A DNA stretch of 32,249 nucleotides from Caulobacteraceae bacterium. Lineage in GTDB: Bacteria > Pseudomonadota > Alphaproteobacteria > Caulobacterales > Caulobacteraceae. Shown in pieces: positions 1 through 8,539 of this stretch. How positions within the stretch are numbered: the first letter of the stretch is position 1; each line of letters opens with the position of its first letter. The notes below the pieces were generated by a model. It was not told where the DNA came from. It did not search any database and was given only the letters and a program-made list of their open reading frames with translations. The stretch lies in contig PLRV01000005.1 in the NCBI GenBank assembly GCA_003164925.1, forward strand, positions 32,878 to 65,126, in the 5' to 3' direction. A program made the translations under genes and the position numbers.

Positions 1-14
1 CGCTTCGCGGTTCC

Positions 15-37
15 CCTCCCCCGCTCGCGGGGGAGGA
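15..37. other. GC-rich hairpin at window edge
   Basis: An 8-bp perfect stem (15-22 with 30-37) closes a 7-base loop. It lies downstream of the putative 6S RNA on the minus strand, so it could help end that transcript, but no T-tract follows on either strand. It may equally be a dispersed GC palindrome. Confidence 0.4.
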
Positions 38-63
38 TCAGGTAAAGGTGGCGGCGCCGCGAG

Positions 64-205
64 GGCCGTGAGGGCGTTTCAATCCCCTCGGACCTGGATT
101 ACCAGGTGGGCGCCGTGTCGCCAGGACCACGATCCTGGCAAGGAACAGCTCCCGATGAGGATGATTAAGGTCCCCGGGATGTGATGCCTTCGACGCGAAC
201 CGCAG
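64..205 (-). ncRNA. ssrS: Probable 6S RNA (approximate ends)
   Basis: 6S RNA binds the RNA polymerase housekeeping holoenzyme and damps transcription in stationary phase. The minus strand directly downstream of zapA, where alphaproteobacteria usually carry this gene, holds a non-coding stretch with a long interrupted closing stem: bases 169-180 pair with 82-94, and the pairing can be extended outwards through TCA/TGA and GGC/GCC steps. Inside are two smaller hairpins, 121-138 (CCAGGA/TCCTGG) and 91-106 (ACCTGG/CCAGGT). The segments GGGAGCTGTTCC and GGCGCCCACCTGG match what I remember of alphaproteobacterial 6S RNAs. The identification rests on position, fold and recollection, not on an alignment, and both ends are estimates. 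Confidence 0.6.
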
Positions 206-263
206 CAAGACCCGCCGTCCCTAATCTAGGTCCGCACGAGCCCGGCCACAAGCGCGGCGGGGC

Positions 264-599
264 TCAGCCGGCGGTTTTCTCGGCGAGCGCTTCGATGCGA
301 CGAGCGGCGGCGTCCAGGGCGGCGATGGCCCGCCCCTCGGCGTCGCCCTGGCTGGTCCGTATCCGATTCAGTTCGGCGTGGGCGCGCGCCAGCTTGGTCT
401 TGGCGTCGGCCAATTCGTCGGCCATCAACAGAGCGCCCATCAGAAACAGCCGGGTTTCGCCCAGATTGCCGACGTCGGCGGACACTTGGCGCACCTGGTT
501 GTCGAACAAGGCGGCCAGTTCGCGCAGATTGGCCTCCTGCCCATCCTCGCAGCCCACCAGATAAGGCCTGCCGTTCACTTCAATGGTCACCTGAGCCAT
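264..599 (-). CDS. zapA: Cell division protein ZapA
   Basis: ZapA is a small cytoplasmic protein that binds FtsZ and bundles or aligns protofilaments in the Z-ring. The 111-residue product has the family layout: an N-terminal beta-hairpin head (MAQVTIEVNGRPYLVGC) with the conserved small-residue turn, then a helix containing VRQVSADVGNLGETRLFLMGALLMADEL, and a C-terminal coiled coil of about 45 residues rich in Ala, Leu and charged residues. The start is supported by GGGGAG about nine bases upstream, inside the end of zauP. Only three bases separate it from zauP, so the two are surely co-transcribed. The predicted 6S RNA follows on the same strand. Length and order match alphaproteobacterial ZapA. 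Confidence 0.95.
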   Translation of the reverse strand: MAQVTIEVNGRPYLVGCEDGQEANLRELAALFDNQVRQVSADVGNLGETRLFLMGALLMADELADAKTKLARAHAELNRIRTSQGDAEGRAIAALDAAARRIEALAEKTAG

Positions 600-602
600 G
601 GT

Positions 603-890
603 TCAGGACTCCCCGCCGCTTGGGCCGCCGATGACCTGGCGAATCTCGGTGATCGCCCGGTCGAGCGCGCGCGCCGCGTCCTCGCCAGCGGCCTTCAGTT
701 CGCGCTCGCGTCCGCGCGCGGCGTCCAACTCGTCGGCCAGCTTGGAGCGGTCCTCGTCGAACAGGCCGCCCGCCGCGGCCGAAACCGTTTGCACCAAACT
801 GTCCAAACGGCTTTCCAGAAGCGCGGTGGCCCGCTCAAGGCGACGCACCGCCGAGTCCAGACCGTCTTCTGCTTCCGCCTCCTGCATCAT
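603..890 (-). CDS. zauP: ZauP, coiled-coil partner of ZapA (DUF4164-like)
   Basis: This 95-residue acidic protein is predicted to be nearly all helical: residues 12-45 form one heptad-rich segment (LDSAVRRLERATALLESRLDSL) and residues 48-88 a second one, with a Gly/Ser-rich tail. In Caulobacter a coiled-coil protein encoded immediately upstream of zapA, ZauP, works with ZapA to focus the cytokinetic ring. Gene order, size and character here match that pair, and the assignment rests on these rather than on a catalytic motif. A GAGGAGG ribosome site lies eight bases before the chosen ATG, the first of two tandem ATGs. A possible promoter (TTTCAG, 18 bases, TATAGA) lies some 50 bases upstream of the gene on the minus strand. 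Confidence 0.85.
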   Translation of the reverse strand: MMQEAEAEDGLDSAVRRLERATALLESRLDSLVQTVSAAAGGLFDEDRSKLADELDAARGRERELKAAGEDAARALDRAITEIRQVIGGPSGGES

Positions 891-1104
891 CCGGCCGGCC
901 TCCTCGCCCGCGGTTTCGCTTTCGCCGGGCCTGCTTCCTCTATAGACCGCGCCGGCCTAGCCCTGAAAGCGTCCGAATGCAGATCAGATCGATTGTGGCG
1001 CGGGCGCATGCGCCCCGAGTCCCATGGCGTGGCCCCACCGCTTGACCCCGCAGCGTGGTCATGGCCTAGGACTGCCGTTCGCAGCCGACTGAGATTCAGA
1101 GTTC

Positions 1105-3072
1105 ATGCCCCCCTCCTCGATTGTCATGGCCGACGCCATCCGTGTTCTTTCGATGGACGCCGTGCACAAGGCCAAGTCCGGCCACCAGGGCATGCCCATG
1201 GGCATGGCCGACGTGGCCACCGTCCTGTGGACCAAGGTCCTCAAGTACGACGCCGCCGCGCCGGGTTGGGCCGACCGCGACCGCTTCGTGCTGTCGGCCG
1301 GGCATGGTTCGATGCTGCTCTACGCCCTGCTACACCTGACCGGCTTCAAGGCCGTGACGATGGATCAGATCAAGGCGTTCCGGCAGTGGGGTTCGGTCAC
1401 GCCGGGTCATCCCGAATACGGTCACACGCCCGGCGTGGAGACCACCACAGGGCCGCTAGGCCAAGGCATCGCCACGGCTGTGGGCATGGCCATGGCCGAG
1501 CGCCATCTGAACGCCCGCTTCGGCAATGAGCTGGTGGACCACCGCACCTGGGTGATCGCCGGCGACGGCTGCCTAATGGAGGGAATCAGCCACGAGGCCA
1601 TCTCCCTGGCCGGCCGCTTCAAGCTGAACAAGCTGACCGTCCTGTTCGACGACAACAACACCACCATCGACGGCGTGGCCACCATCGCCGAGACCGGCGA
1701 CCAGGTCGCGCGCTTCAAGGCCGCCGGCTGGGCCACCAGGACCGTCGACGGGCACGACCACGGCGCCATCCGCCGGGCCCTGGCCTGGGCGACCAAGCAG
1801 GACAAGCCGAGCTTCATCGCCTGCAAGACCGAGATCAGCAAGGGCGCGGGTCCCAAGGAAGGCGACCCGCACAGCCACGGCTACACGCTGTTCGACAAGG
1901 AGATCGCCGAGGCGCGTCAGGCCATGGGCTGGACCGCCCCGCCGTTCGAAATCCCGGACGAGGTGCTGAAGCCCTGGCGCGCGGCCGGCCGAAAGGGCCG
2001 CAAGACGCACAAGGCCTGGCAAGCGGCGCTGGACGCCTCGCCCAAGGGAGCCGAGTTCAAGCGCGCCCAAGCCGGGGAGATTCCCGCCCAAGCCTGGAGC
2101 GCGCTGGACGCCCACATCAAAACCCTGGTCGACCATCCGGTATCGGACGCCACGCGCGTGCTGTCGGGCGCGGCCCTCTCGGCCCTGGTCCCGGCCATCC
2201 CCGAGATGATCGGCGGCTCGGCCGACCTGACCGGCTCCAACAACACCTATGTCAAGGGCCAAGCCGCCTTCGACCTGCCCGACTACGCCGGCCGTTACGT
2301 GCATTATGGCGTGCGCGAGCACGGCATGGCGGCGGCCATGAACGGCATGGCCGTGCATGGCGGCGTGATCCCCTTCTCGGGCACCTTCATGGCCTTCGCC
2401 GACTACAGCCGTCCGGCGATCCGCCTGGGGGCGCTGATGGGCGTGCGCGTGATCCACGTGATGACCCACGACTCCATCGGCCTGGGCGAGGACGGCCCCA
2501 CCCACCAGCCGGTGGAGCATCTGGCCTCGCTGCGGGCCATGCCCAATCTATTGGTGTTCCGTCCCGCCGACGGGGTCGAGGCCGCCGAATGCTGGCGCCT
2601 GGCGCTGGAAGCCCATAAGACGCCCTCGATCATGGCCCTGTCGCGCCAAAAGACTACCGCGGTGCGGACCTCGGGCGAGGAGAACCTCAGCGCCAAGGGC
2701 GCCTATGAGCTCATCGCCGCTTCCGGCCCGGCCAAGGCCACGATTTTCGCCTCGGGAACCGAGATCGCTATTGCGGTGAAGGCGCGTGAGCTGTTGGAAG
2801 CCGAGGGCGCGCCCACGCGCGTGGTGTCCACCCCCTGCTGGGAATTGTTCGACAAACAGGCGGCTGCCTACCAGGCCGAGACGATCGGCCAGGCCCCTGT
2901 GCGCGTGGCGGTGGAAGCCGGCGTGCGCCAAGGCTGGGACCGCTTCATCGGCGAGGACGGCGGCTTCGTGGGCATGTCCAGCTTCGGCGCCAGCGCCCCC
3001 TATCAGACGCTCTACGAGAAATTCGGCGTCACGCCCGAGGCCGTCGTGGCCGCGGTCAAGGCCAAGCTGTAG
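1105..3072 (+). CDS. tkt: Transketolase
   Basis: Transketolase moves two-carbon ketol units between sugar phosphates in the non-oxidative pentose phosphate pathway, using thiamine diphosphate and a divalent metal in the cytoplasm. The 655-residue length is normal. Visible motifs run in the expected order: SGHQGMPMGMADV with a cofactor-site His near residue 27, GHGSMLLYALLHLTG near 68-82, the thiamine-diphosphate motif GDGCLMEGISHEA near 153-165, the catalytic-glutamate region VREHGMAAAMNG near 400, and HDSIGLGEDGPTHQPVEH near 455. The start fits the family because the protein begins a few residues before MADAIRVLSMDAV. The gene diverges from zauP. In many relatives tkt lies next to gap and pgk, but here those are 18 kb away. 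Confidence 0.97.
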   Translation: MPPSSIVMADAIRVLSMDAVHKAKSGHQGMPMGMADVATVLWTKVLKYDAAAPGWADRDRFVLSAGHGSMLLYALLHLTGFKAVTMDQIKAFRQWGSVTPGHPEYGHTPGVETTTGPLGQGIATAVGMAMAERHLNARFGNELVDHRTWVIAGDGCLMEGISHEAISLAGRFKLNKLTVLFDDNNTTIDGVATIAETGDQVARFKAAGWATRTVDGHDHGAIRRALAWATKQDKPSFIACKTEISKGAGPKEGDPHSHGYTLFDKEIAEARQAMGWTAPPFEIPDEVLKPWRAAGRKGRKTHKAWQAALDASPKGAEFKRAQAGEIPAQAWSALDAHIKTLVDHPVSDATRVLSGAALSALVPAIPEMIGGSADLTGSNNTYVKGQAAFDLPDYAGRYVHYGVREHGMAAAMNGMAVHGGVIPFSGTFMAFADYSRPAIRLGALMGVRVIHVMTHDSIGLGEDGPTHQPVEHLASLRAMPNLLVFRPADGVEAAECWRLALEAHKTPSIMALSRQKTTAVRTSGEENLSAKGAYELIAASGPAKATIFASGTEIAIAVKARELLEAEGAPTRVVSTPCWELFDKQAAAYQAETIGQAPVRVAVEAGVRQGWDRFIGEDGGFVGMSSFGASAPYQTLYEKFGVTPEAVVAAVKAKL

Positions 3073-3181
3073 GCGTCGCCACGGTGCGGCCCCTTTCTGA
3101 TTGAAGCTGCGACAGCAAACCAGGGCTTGCGTCGTGACCGAAGGATGACGAGGCTGGCCCCTTCGTTAGGAGCCCCTGTCG

Positions 3182-4420
3182 ATGTTCGTATCCTTCTTCC
3201 CGCGCCCCATGCGGTTCTTTTGGTCGGTCGTCATTTGGACCGCTTTGGTCATGGGGGCTTGGTATGCGGGCGCGAAGACCTTAGGCGCCTATATCGGCCT
3301 GCCCCAGCCGCCGCATGGCACGCCGCCGATCATTGGGGTCTCGATCTTCTGGTCGCCGCCATTTCTGTGGTTCTACATCTACACCGTAGCGGCCATTGGG
3401 CTGTTTACCGCCGCTTGGCAGAGATTCGCGCCGCATCCTTGGTGGCGCTGGTCGATTTTGGGTTCGGCGCTGATCCTGCTCGTCACCTATCTGCAGGTGG
3501 AGGTCACCGTTGTCCTCAACAACTGGTTCGGACCGTTCTACGACCTAATCCAAGCCGCACTCGGCCATACGCGGCCGGTCAGCCTCACCGAGTACTATGG
3601 GCAGCTAACGACCGTCACCACCATTCTACTTACCTATATTGTTGTAACTTCTATGAATCTGTTTTTTGTCAGCCATTATGTGTTCCGATGGCGCACCGCA
3701 ATGAACGATTACTACATGGCGCATTGGGGTGAACTTCGGGTGATCGAGGGGGCGTCCCAGCGGGTGCAAGAAGACACCATGCGTTTCGCCACCACCACAG
3801 AAGACATGGGCGGCAGCTTCATCAATTCGGTGATGACCCTGATCGCCTTTCTGCCCGTCTTGTGGCGGCTGGGCGAGCATGTCACGCGCCTACCTGTCGC
3901 CGGGGTCATTCCCCACGCCCTGGTGATCGCCGCCGTGGCTTGGTCCGCGTTCGGCACTCTGTTCCTGGGCGCCATCGGCATCAAGCTGCCAGGACTGAAC
4001 TTTCGCAATCAGCGGGTGGAAGCCGCCTACCGCAAGGAGCTGGTCTATGGCGAGGATGATCCGAACAGGGCCCAACCGCCGACGATAAAGGAACTGTTCG
4101 ACAATGTTCGTAAGAATTATTTTCGCTTATATTTCAACTACATGTATTTCAATCTAGGGCGATATCTGTACCTGCAGACCGACAACATCTTTCCCTACAT
4201 TATTATGGGACCAACCATTATCGCCGGGGTTATTACCCTGGGCCTGCTGCAGCAAATTCAAAACGCCTTCGATCAGGTGCGCAGCTCGTTCCAGTATCTG
4301 GTTAACTCCTGGACCACGATCGTGGAGCTGCAATCGATCTATAAACGCCTGCGCGGGTTCGAAGCCCAGATCCATGGGGAAACGCTGGCCCCGATCGAGG
4401 CGGAGCCGCACACGGCGTAG
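3182..4420 (+). CDS. sbmA: SbmA/BacA-type peptide transporter
   Basis: SbmA/BacA proteins are inner-membrane, proton-driven importers of peptides such as microcins and proline-rich antimicrobial peptides. In rhizobia BacA is needed for symbiosis. They resemble the membrane part of ABC transporters but lack an ATPase domain. The 412-residue product follows E. coli SbmA closely throughout, including [15 protein letters not shown] (about 160-174), [15 protein letters not shown] (183-197), [20 protein letters not shown] and [12 protein letters not shown] (about 262-293), and [18 protein letters not shown] (about 304-321). Several hydrophobic segments span the first 290 residues, and no nucleotide-binding motif is present. 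AGGAG lies 10 bases before the ATG. The gene stands alone, and its middle (about 3600-3720) is visibly more A+T-rich than the neighbours, which hints at acquisition. Confidence 0.95.
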   Translation: MFVSFFPRPMRFFWSVVIWTALVMGAWYAGAKTLGAYIGLPQPPHGTPPIIGVSIFWSPPFLWFYIYTVAAIGLFTAAWQRFAPHPWWRWSILGSALILLVTYLQVEVTVVLNNWFGPFYDLIQAALGHTRPVSLTEYYGQLTTVTTILLTYIVVTSMNLFFVSHYVFRWRTAMNDYYMAHWGELRVIEGASQRVQEDTMRFATTTEDMGGSFINSVMTLIAFLPVLWRLGEHVTRLPVAGVIPHALVIAAVAWSAFGTLFLGAIGIKLPGLNFRNQRVEAAYRKELVYGEDDPNRAQPPTIKELFDNVRKNYFRLYFNYMYFNLGRYLYLQTDNIFPYIIMGPTIIAGVITLGLLQQIQNAFDQVRSSFQYLVNSWTTIVELQSIYKRLRGFEAQIHGETLAPIEAEPHTA

Positions 4421-4437
4421 TATTGGCTCCCAGCAAC

Positions 4438-4466
4438 CCCCTGGCGCGCAAACCTTGCGGCAGGGG
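4438..4466. terminator. Hairpin between convergent sbmA and typA
   Basis: CCCCTG (4438-4443) pairs with CAGGGG (4461-4466), and inside it CGCAA pairs with TTGCG, giving a two-tier hairpin in the 81-base gap between two convergent genes. There is no T-tract, so it may slow polymerase or stabilise 3' ends rather than act as a classical terminator. Confidence 0.45.
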
Positions 4467-4501
4467 CGAGCGCGAAAGCGCAGACGTGGGCTTGGATCGC
4501 C

Positions 4502-6337
<1,836 letters not shown>

Positions 6338-6501
6338 GGAAAAACCAGATTGGAGGGAGGCGAAGGGCCGCGCGAGCGGCGTGGGGTTGTACGCGAAGCG
6401 GACGACAGGCGCTAGCCCGGCTGGAGAATCGGCTCCACGCCTTGTCGACGCAGGGCTAATGCGACATCTTCTATAGCTGAAAAACCCAGCCGACGCTACG
6501 C

Positions 6502-6522
6502 CATATTGTGCAGCGCAATATG
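6502..6522. promoter_or_regulatory. 21-bp operator-like palindrome upstream of typA
   Basis: CATATTG (6502-6508) is mirrored by CAATATG (6516-6522), and the centre TGCAGCG adds two more base pairs around A6512, giving a near-perfect 21-bp dyad. It lies about 165 bases upstream of the typA start. Such A+T-rich dyads in a G+C-rich genome usually bind a dimeric regulator. The regulator is unknown. Confidence 0.5.
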
Positions 6523-6545
6523 ATGTGGTTTTGCCGTGACTCTTG

Positions 6546-6570
6546 GATTCCCTTGTTCTGTAAGGGAATC
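6546..6570. repeat. 9-bp inverted repeat upstream of typA
   Basis: GATTCCCTT (6546-6554) and AAGGGAATC (6562-6570) are perfect inverted copies separated by seven bases. It lies 23 bases from the palindrome at 6502-6522 and about 45 bases before the sRNA promoter. It could be a second operator or an RNA hairpin in the typA leader. Confidence 0.5.
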
Positions 6571-6615
6571 TGGTTCTTGTCACAGATTTTACGATAAGCA
6601 ACCCGACTTTTGATA

Positions 6616-6644
6616 TTGAAGCGTGCTGCGATGCACTCTATATA
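6616..6644 (+). promoter_or_regulatory. Promoter of the small RNA gene
   Basis: TTGAAG (6616-6621), a 17-base spacer and TATATA (6639-6644) form a good housekeeping-sigma promoter. Transcription would start at about 6651, exactly in front of the first hairpin of the predicted sRNA. Confidence 0.7.
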
Positions 6645-6650
6645 GGTGCT

Positions 6651-6731
6651 GTGCGGCGTCGCTGACGCCGCTGCCCTTCCTGGGCGTTTCCTCCCTATGA
6701 CTTGCCGCGCCTTCGGGCGCGGCTTTTTTTT
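6651..6731 (+). ncRNA. Predicted trans-acting small RNA, unnamed
   Basis: A transcript of about 81 nt is framed by the promoter at 6616-6644 and an intrinsic terminator. It folds into three hairpins: a perfect 8-bp stem 6653-6660/6664-6671, a small 4-bp stem 6673-6676/6682-6685 with a TTCCT loop, and a terminator stem 6704-6711/6716-6723 with a TTCG tetraloop followed by eight Ts (6724-6731). The single-stranded linker between hairpins two and three contains CCTCCC (6690-6695), complementary to Shine-Dalgarno sequences, a seed type used by many alphaproteobacterial sRNAs such as AbcR. No open reading frame of note lies inside. I cannot match it to a named family from memory. Confidence 0.75.
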
Positions 6732-6796
6732 GGCCTGACGCCAAAACTGCTTCCAAACAATGAGTTGGCGGCGTTGTCCCTCGCCGGTCCCGCCGG

Positions 6797-7738
6797 TCAG
6801 GGGACCCTGCGCCAGTCCCGCTCCAGCAGCTTGAACAGCCGATCAAGGTCGCGCTGTAGACGTGCGAATCCGGCGTGCGGCGTGAGTGTAGACTCGTTCA
6901 GATAGAGCGCGCGATTGATCTCGATCTGCAAGGCGTGCGTCCCGCTTTCGGGCCGACCGTAAAATTCGGTGGTGTAGCCGCCGGCATAAGGCGCATTGCG
7001 CGCAACGCGAAAGCCCAGGCCAGACAACGCATCGTCCACCATCCGCGTCAGGACCGAGGAACAGGCCGAACCGAAGCGGTCACCCAGCACCATGTCGCAG
7101 CCTTTGCGGCCGTACGGGCCCTCGCCCGCCGCGCCGGAGGGCATGGAATGCCAATCGATCAAGATCGTCTTGCCGAATGCGGCCCGCGCCTGATCAAGCA
7201 GGCGCGCCAGCGCCCTGTGATAGGGTTGGTGCACGCTCTCGATCCGCGCGCGCGCGTCGGCGAAGGTCAGCTTGCCGTGATAGATCTCCTGACCTTCGGA
7301 CACGACCCGGGGGATCGAGCCAAGGCCCGCGGCCACACGCGCGGAGCGGGCGCGGGCGAATACGGGCAGGTCGTCTTCGAACATGGCCGGATCCAACTCA
7401 TAGGCCTCGCGGTTCACGTCGACATAGGCGCGCGCGTACCGAGCCAGAATCGTGACCGCGCTGAAGCTCGCGCTCCCCGCGATCAGGCGGTCCACATAAG
7501 CGTCTTCCGAACAGCGTATGGCCGAGCCGTCCAGGGCGGTCTGTTCCAACAGGGACGCGGGATAATGACGACCGGAATGGGGCGAGGCGAACACCAGGGG
7601 CGAGGACGGATATCCGGGCTCGCATCCGTCCGGCTGCACAATTTCGAAGGCTGGGGGTGCGGACGTTGCCTCCGCGTTTCGCAGAAGCGCCTGCGCGCCC
7701 TCCGACCCCGATTGCGACAAGCCGTCGTAAGCGTCCAT
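6797..7738 (-). CDS. N-formylglutamate amidohydrolase family protein
   Basis: Family members are zinc-dependent hydrolases that release formate and glutamate from N-formylglutamate, the last step of one histidine-degradation route. Related members act on other N-acyl amino acids. Family signatures seen are PLVFASPHSGRHYP, YVDRLIAGS, ARAYVDVNREAYELDPAMF, GKTILIDWHSMPS with the metal-site His, and ALQIEINRALYLNE. No other hut gene is nearby, so the physiological substrate is open. The frame can also start at a GTG at 7792. The ATG at 7738 is chosen because it has GGGG just upstream and the extra 18 residues look non-conserved, though that ribosome site is rather close. The gene diverges from cpdR. 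Confidence 0.85.
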   Translation of the reverse strand: MDAYDGLSQSGSEGAQALLRNAEATSAPPAFEIVQPDGCEPGYPSSPLVFASPHSGRHYPASLLEQTALDGSAIRCSEDAYVDRLIAGSASFSAVTILARYARAYVDVNREAYELDPAMFEDDLPVFARARSARVAAGLGSIPRVVSEGQEIYHGKLTFADARARIESVHQPYHRALARLLDQARAAFGKTILIDWHSMPSGAAGEGPYGRKGCDMVLGDRFGSACSSVLTRMVDDALSGLGFRVARNAPYAGGYTTEFYGRPESGTHALQIEINRALYLNESTLTPHAGFARLQRDLDRLFKLLERDWRRVP

Positions 7739-7879
7739 GTCCCCATTTGTGCGAAGGTCACGCGGGGCGTCAACGTATGGCTCGCCGGACACGGACGGTT
7801 TATCGCCGGTTTACATCTATGTTGCTAATCTAAGCGGATCGGCGCCCCGCGGGGACCGGCAAGATGCTCTAGGGGGACC

Positions 7880-8239
7880 ATGGCTCGCATTCTCTTGGCC
7901 GAAGACGACGATTCCCTGCGTGGGTTCCTCACCCGGGGCCTGGAGCGCGCCGGCTATGAAGTGAGGGCGTGCGCGGACGGGGACGAAGCCCTGGAGGCGC
8001 TGCCGGAAGCTGAATGGGATCTGCTGCTCACCGACATCGTCATGCCGGGTGCGGACGGGATCGAGGTGGCGCGGCGCGCTGCGATCCTTCAGCCGGATCT
8101 GCGCATCATGTTCATCACCGGCTTTGCCGCCGTGGCGCTGGCCGCCCAGGAAAGCGCGCCGCGGGGCGCCAAGGTCTTGTCCAAGCCCATCCATCTGCGC
8201 GAGATCGTGGCCGAGGTGGAGCGGATGGTCGCGGCATAG
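7880..8239 (+). CDS. cpdR: CpdR, single-domain response regulator and ClpXP adaptor
   Basis: CpdR is a stand-alone receiver domain. In Caulobacter the unphosphorylated form recruits ClpXP to the pole and primes it to degrade cell-cycle proteins such as PdeA, and the CckA-ChpT relay phosphorylates and inactivates it. The 119-residue product is receiver domain only: acidic pocket EDDD at 8-11, phospho-acceptor Asp52 in LLTDIVMPG, switch Thr80 in FITGFAAVAL, and Lys102 in VLSKPIHLRE. The FITGFAAVAL and AKVLSKP segments match Caulobacter CpdR well. The terminal Ala-Ala is the signal through which CpdR is itself degraded. GGGGG lies just before the ATG. The gene diverges from the amidohydrolase gene. 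Confidence 0.93.
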   Translation: MARILLAEDDDSLRGFLTRGLERAGYEVRACADGDEALEALPEAEWDLLLTDIVMPGADGIEVARRAAILQPDLRIMFITGFAAVALAAQESAPRGAKVLSKPIHLREIVAEVERMVAA

Positions 8240-8245
8240 TATTTC

Positions 8246-8315
8246 GCGCTACCGCTCCGCGGCTTGAGCGCGGATTTGGTTCTAGCGCTATCGCTTCGCG
8301 GCTTGAGCGCGGGCT
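8246..8315. repeat. Two tandem imperfect copies of a 31-bp unit
   Basis: Copies at 8246-8276 and 8285-8315 share GCGCTA, CGCT, CGCGGCTTGAGCGCGG and differ at a few positions, with a period of 39 bases. Each can fold through GCGCT/AGCGC. They lie between cpdR and the tRNA gene, and the second copy supplies the -35 box of the tRNA promoter. Confidence 0.7.
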
Positions 8316-8331
8316 TGCTTCCGGATATACC
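8303..8331 (+). promoter_or_regulatory. Promoter of tRNA-Val
   Basis: TTGAGC (8303-8308), a 17-base spacer and TATACC (8326-8331) precede the tRNA by about 18 bases, so the primary transcript would carry only a short 5' leader. Confidence 0.65.
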
Positions 8332-8349
8332 CCGCCCTCTTCCTGAGGC

Positions 8350-8424
8350 GGACGCGTAGCTCAGCGGGAGAGCACCTCGTTGACATCGAGGGGGTCACAG
8401 GTTCAATCCCTGTCGCGTCCACCA
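8350..8424 (+). tRNA. tRNA-Val (anticodon GAC)
   Basis: The 75-base cloverleaf includes an encoded CCA end (8422-8424). The acceptor stem GGACGCG pairs with CGCGTCC, the D arm contains AGCTCAGCGGGAGAGC, the anticodon stem CCTCG/CGAGG encloses the loop TTGACAT (anticodon GAC), and the T arm contains GGTTCAATCC. It decodes GTC and GTT. A short T-run follows the CCA. Confidence 0.97.
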
Positions 8425-8539
8425 TTTTCCTGCACTGAACACAACCCGATACGGGACCTCGGCGCGGACGTCCGGTCCCTTGGATTTCGGGAAGGCGCCC
8501 GCAGACAAAGCGAGGGAAATAGCCGCCTGCACACAGGGG

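Larger units (their letters stand above)
6338..6796. other. Gene-free region between typA and the amidohydrolase gene
   Basis: This 459-base stretch holds no convincing protein gene on either strand. It contains the minus-strand leader and promoter region of typA, two operator-like inverted repeats (6502-6522 and 6546-6570), and a plus-strand small-RNA gene with its own promoter and terminator (6616-6731). The last 65 bases before the end of the amidohydrolase gene show nothing recognisable. Confidence 0.7.

Noticed and set aside
378-1529. 383-codon plus-strand frame over zauP, zapA and the start of tkt
   Set aside because: It overlaps three well-supported genes out of frame. The translation is rich in Arg, Gly and His with no domain, as expected for a shadow frame in high-GC DNA.
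1573-2520. 315-codon minus-strand frame inside tkt
   Set aside because: Antisense to a clear transketolase. Gly/Arg/Val/His-biased composition and no motif.
6338-6601. 88-residue N-terminal extension of TypA
   Set aside because: The family starts at MALRNIAIIAHVDHGKTT. The extension covers the palindromes and promoter region and has no conserved character.
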